DNA from: JAEUOS01 sp964470865
GTDB taxonomy: Bacteria; Pseudomonadota; Gammaproteobacteria; Burkholderiales; JAEUOS01
Length of the DNA stretch: 64,000 nucleotides
Direction of reading: 5' to 3'
NCBI GenBank assembly: GCA_964470865.1
Contig: CAYYFR010000002.1
Location: 62,001 to 126,000, forward strand
Below the pieces are notes generated by a model. The model was not told the origin of the DNA. It did not search any database and saw only the letters and a list, made by a program, of their open reading frames with translations. Shown here piece after piece: positions 61,154-64,000 of this stretch; the stretch's first letter is position 1, and each line of letters begins with the position of its first letter. The translations under genes and the position numbers were made by a program.

Positions 61154-63502
61154 ATGAATTTCGACAACCTGCGTTTCGGCGCCGGCCGCGCCGGCGACCG
61201 CGACGAGTTGCGCACCCTGGTGCAGGGTGGCGGCAATTACACCAGCGACATTGACCATGCGGGGCAGTTGCACGGCTGTTTTGTGCGCTCCATCGAGGCG
61301 CACGCGCATATTCGCGGCATCGACGCGGCGCGCGCGCTCGCCCTGCCTGGCGTGCATGCGGTGATCACCGGCAATGACCTGCAGGCAGCCGGTATCGGCG
61401 TGATTCCGCCGCTGGCGATCTTCAATGGCCGCGACGGCAAACCGATGTTCCAGGCCGGGATTCCGCCGCTCGCCTACGACACGGTTCACCATGTCGGCGA
61501 GGCGGTGGCGCTGGTGCTTGCCGACAGTTTGCAGGTCGCGATCGACGCCGCCGGCCTGGTGACGGTCGATCTCGATGCCCAGCCGGTGGCAAGCGGCATC
61601 GACGCTGCCCTGGCAGCCGGCGCACCCAGCGTCTGGCCGGCGCTGCCGGGCAATGTCGCGCTCGATTGGGAAGATGGCGATGCCTTGGCTTCGCAGGCCG
61701 CGTTCGCCGCTGCTTTTCATGTTGAAGAGGTCGAGCTGGATGATCCGCCCCTGACCGCCTGCACCCTCGAGCCACGCGCAGCGCTTGCACAGTGGGACGC
61801 GACCGCAGAACGCTACACCTTGATCGCCAGTACCCAGGGCGTGATGGTGGTGCGCAAACTGCTCGCTGAAAGCGTGTTGCGGATCGCCCCCGACAAACTG
61901 CGGGTGATCACCCCGGATGTCGGTGGCGGCTTCGGCGCCAAGGTGCAGGCCTATCCGGAATATGCGGCATTGCTGTTTGCCGCCCGCGCAGTCGGGCGGC
62001 CGGTCAAGTGGACCGCCACCCGCACCGAGTGCTTTCTGGGAGACACCCGCGGCCGCGACTCGAAGCTCAAGGCAAGCATGGCTTTCGACCGCGCGGGGCG
62101 GATTCTCGGCGTGCGCGCCGATGCGACAGTCGGCGTTGGCGCCTACACCACCGCCTACATCGGCATTGTGGCCACCAACAACACCAAGAACTGCCTGTCC
62201 TCGGTTTACCGGATTCCCTCGATCCGCATGCGCTCGCGCGTGGTGTTCACCCATAACGCGCCGCTCGGGCCGTATCGCGGCGCCGGCCGCCCCGAGGCGA
62301 TTTACCTTCTGGAACGGCTGCTCGATGGTGCCAGCGTGAAGTTCGGCGTCGACCGCGCCGAGATCCGCCGCCGCAACCTGATACCGGCTGCCGCCATGCC
62401 CTACAGCGCCCCCAACGGCCAGGTGTACGACAGCGGCGAGTTCGCGGCGGTGCTGGAGAAGGCGCTGCAACTGGCCGACTGGAACGGCTTTGCCGCACGC
62501 CGTGCCAGCGCCGCGCGCGCCGGCTTGTTGCGCGGCATCGGTATCTGCTGCTTTCTGGAAGTCGCCGGCGGCATTCTCGAAGAACCGGCACGGCTGCAGT
62601 TTGGTGACGATGGCACGCTGTGCATTCATACCGGGGCGCAGGCACTGGGCCAGGGGCATCTGGCGACCTACCCACGGATGGTGGCGCGGCACCTGGGCAT
62701 CGAGGTCGGCAAGATTCGCCTGGTGGCCGGCGACAGCGACCAGGCGCCGGGCATCGTTGCCACCGTCGCTTCACGCTCGACGATGATGGTTGGCAGCGCC
62801 GCCACCATGGCCTGCGACGAGGCGATTCGCCGCGGCACTGCGATCGCCGCGCATCTGCTCGAGGCCGGGGTTAACGACATCGCATTCGCCAACGGTGAAT
62901 TCCGCATTGTCGGCACCGACCGCGGTATTCCGATTCTCGACCTCACGCGCCGCCTGCGCATGGCGGGAAAACTGCCGCCGGACGTGCCGACGGAATTGAG
63001 CAACCTGGCGAAATTCACCTCGCCGGCGATGAGCTTTCCGAATGGCTGCCACGTGTGCGAGGTGGAGATCGACCCGGACACCGGCAACACCCGCGTCGTG
63101 CGCTATGCGGCGGTAGACGACGTCGGCGTCATTCTCGACCAGACCATCGTTGAAGGCCAGATCGTAGGCGGCGTCGCGCAGGGCCTGGGCCAGGTGCTGG
63201 GCGAGCAACTGCAGCATGACGCCAGCGGTCAGTTGTTGAACGCCTCGTTCATGGATTACCCGATGCCGCGTGCCGGCATCCTGCCGAGCATTCACATCGC
63301 CCATCAGGTGGTGCCCTGCCTTACCAATCCGCTGGGCGTCAAGGGCGCCGGCGAATCCGGTGTCACCGGGTCCCTGTCGGCGGCAAGCAGCGCGATTCTC
63401 GATGCGCTGTCTGCGCGCGGCGTCATATCGATGGACCTGCCGTTCACGCCGGCGCGCGTGTGGGGGGCGTTGCAGCAAGCCGGACGCGAGAAGGCCGCAT
63501 GA
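61154..63502 (+). CDS. Xanthine dehydrogenase-family molybdopterin-binding subunit
   Basis: 782 aa. The large subunit of molybdenum hydroxylases (CoxL/XdhB type) carries the Mo-MCD cofactor. N-terminal a/b hammerhead with GGGNYTSDIDHAGQLHGCFV; then DVGGGFGAKVQAYPEYAAL, APLGPYRGAGRPEAIYLLER, GAQALGQGHLATYPRMVARH and GVKGAGESGVTGSLSAASSA, whose Glu is the expected catalytic base. ATG 61154 follows CGGGAG by 8 bp; the TTG just before is less likely. No FAD or 2Fe-2S subunit gene lies in the window on either side, so partners must be elsewhere. The substrate is unknown. Confidence 0.9.
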   Translation: MNFDNLRFGAGRAGDRDELRTLVQGGGNYTSDIDHAGQLHGCFVRSIEAHAHIRGIDAARALALPGVHAVITGNDLQAAGIGVIPPLAIFNGRDGKPMFQAGIPPLAYDTVHHVGEAVALVLADSLQVAIDAAGLVTVDLDAQPVASGIDAALAAGAPSVWPALPGNVALDWEDGDALASQAAFAAAFHVEEVELDDPPLTACTLEPRAALAQWDATAERYTLIASTQGVMVVRKLLAESVLRIAPDKLRVITPDVGGGFGAKVQAYPEYAALLFAARAVGRPVKWTATRTECFLGDTRGRDSKLKASMAFDRAGRILGVRADATVGVGAYTTAYIGIVATNNTKNCLSSVYRIPSIRMRSRVVFTHNAPLGPYRGAGRPEAIYLLERLLDGASVKFGVDRAEIRRRNLIPAAAMPYSAPNGQVYDSGEFAAVLEKALQLADWNGFAARRASAARAGLLRGIGICCFLEVAGGILEEPARLQFGDDGTLCIHTGAQALGQGHLATYPRMVARHLGIEVGKIRLVAGDSDQAPGIVATVASRSTMMVGSAATMACDEAIRRGTAIAAHLLEAGVNDIAFANGEFRIVGTDRGIPILDLTRRLRMAGKLPPDVPTELSNLAKFTSPAMSFPNGCHVCEVEIDPDTGNTRVVRYAAVDDVGVILDQTIVEGQIVGGVAQGLGQVLGEQLQHDASGQLLNASFMDYPMPRAGILPSIHIAHQVVPCLTNPLGVKGAGESGVTGSLSAASSAILDALSARGVISMDLPFTPARVWGALQQAGREKAA

Positions 63503-63632
63503 AAACACGCAAGGAAGCGATGACTGGTCGGCTTGCCCATGCCGACCCGGGAAAGATTCCATGCGCCCGGTCGTCATCCACGGCGCATCCAGACCGCCGG
63601 GCCGGCATGGCGCACGCGACCGAGCTGCAACC

Positions 63633-64000
63633 ATGAGCAGTGACATCAGCCGCATCACGCGCGCTCTCGAATTCGCCTGCCGCAAGCATGTGCATCAACG
63701 ACGCAAGGGTGAGCACGGCGAGCCCTATGTCAATCATCTCGCCGAAGTTGCGCACCTGGTGGCCGAGGCCACTGGCGGCAACGATGCCAACCTGGTGATC
63801 GCCGCCCTGCTGCATGACTGCGTCGAAGACCAGGGCGTGACGCGCGACGAAATCGCCGCCGTCTTCGGCGACGATGTCGCCGGCCTCGTGATGGAAGTCA
63901 CCGACGACAAGCAGATTCCGAAACACCTGCGCAAGCTGGCGCAAGTGGAACACGCCGCGCGCATCTCGGCGCGCGCACGGGTGCTCAAGATCGCCGACAA
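63633..64000 (+). CDS. MESH1-like HD-domain (p)ppGpp hydrolase, partial at window edge
   Basis: 122 codons visible; the frame is open at the right edge. ISRITRALEFACRKHVHQRR and GEPYVNHLAEVAHLVAE (His35) lead to AALLHDCVEDQGVT with the His-Asp at 61-62 and Glu-Asp at 65-66, then RVLKIAD near the edge. This is the pattern of single-domain alarmone hydrolases (MESH1/SAH), which need Mn2+ to remove pyrophosphate from (p)ppGpp; animal MESH1 also acts on NADPH. No synthetase domain can be seen in the visible part. Start ATG 63633 is preceded by no strong Shine-Dalgarno. Confidence 0.85.
   Translation, partial: MSSDISRITRALEFACRKHVHQRRKGEHGEPYVNHLAEVAHLVAEATGGNDANLVIAALLHDCVEDQGVTRDEIAAVFGDDVAGLVMEVTDDKQIPKHLRKLAQVEHAARISARARVLKIAD

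Noticed and set aside
60593..62692. 699-codon minus-strand open frame opposite the molybdenum hydroxylase gene
   Set aside because: The plus strand encodes all expected Mo-binding motifs. The antisense protein lacks recognisable domains and is explained by GC-rich codon bias.

Overview
The window is GC-rich, densely coded DNA and most likely comes from a betaproteobacterial chromosome. The main evidence is gene order: thrS-infC-rpmI-rplT-pheS-pheT-ihfA-MerR, then serS-rarA-lolA-ftsK with trxB nearby, then nadK-recN. A small Trp-rich membrane protein of a type known mainly from betaproteobacteria agrees with this. I cannot name a genus from sequence alone. Environmental metabolism is suggested by a branched-chain amino acid/amide-type ABC transporter, a molybdenum hydroxylase large subunit, a luciferase-like flavoenzyme and an FAH-family remnant.

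Layout. 1-3122: a partial DMT exporter divergent from a RelA-type (p)ppGpp synthetase. 3300-12150: tRNA-Val(GAC), then a translation block (thrS, infC with an AUA start, rpmI, rplT, pheS, pheT), ihfA, a MerR-like regulator and a DUF1993 protein. 12316-20010, minus strand: ycaO, tRNA-Ser(CGA), serS, rarA, lolA, ftsK. 20011-36289, minus strand: an accessory cassette tpsB - crp - tpsA - fecR. It lies between ftsK and trxB, which are commonly divergent neighbours in betaproteobacteria. 36290-39375: trxB, an Smr protein, a methyltransferase with a signal-like N-terminus, a Trp-rich protein and a small cytochrome c. 39618-44548: livK-H-M-G-F. 44615-50405: the UPF0210/UPF0237 pair, a ferredoxin-type reductase, an SDR protein, a YdcF-like protein and an MFS exporter. 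50502-54151: tRNA-Thr(CGU), recN, nadK and a second DMT exporter. 54389-64000: a peptide-type binding protein, a SEC-C protein, LLM and HIBADH enzymes, a xanthine-dehydrogenase-type subunit and the start of a MESH1-like HD hydrolase.

The most interesting system is the 16 kb cassette. TpsB should be the outer-membrane pore that exports TpsA, a roughly 4038-residue protein built largely of autotransporter-type beta-strand repeats. A Crp/Fnr regulator lies between the two partners. A perfect 22-bp dyad sits in the gap between the regulator and tpsA. A secreted FecR-domain protein closes the cassette. Inside tpsA, three 531-bp tandem units look recently duplicated.

The right end (about 56.9-61 kb) is a zone of gene decay. 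It holds remnants of a UvrD-like helicase, an IclR regulator, an isopenicillin-N-synthase-like oxygenase broken by a 7-bp duplication, and an FAH-family hydrolase, interleaved with intact genes. Alarmone functions lie at both ends: a synthetase with a degenerate hydrolase domain on the left and a stand-alone hydrolase on the right.
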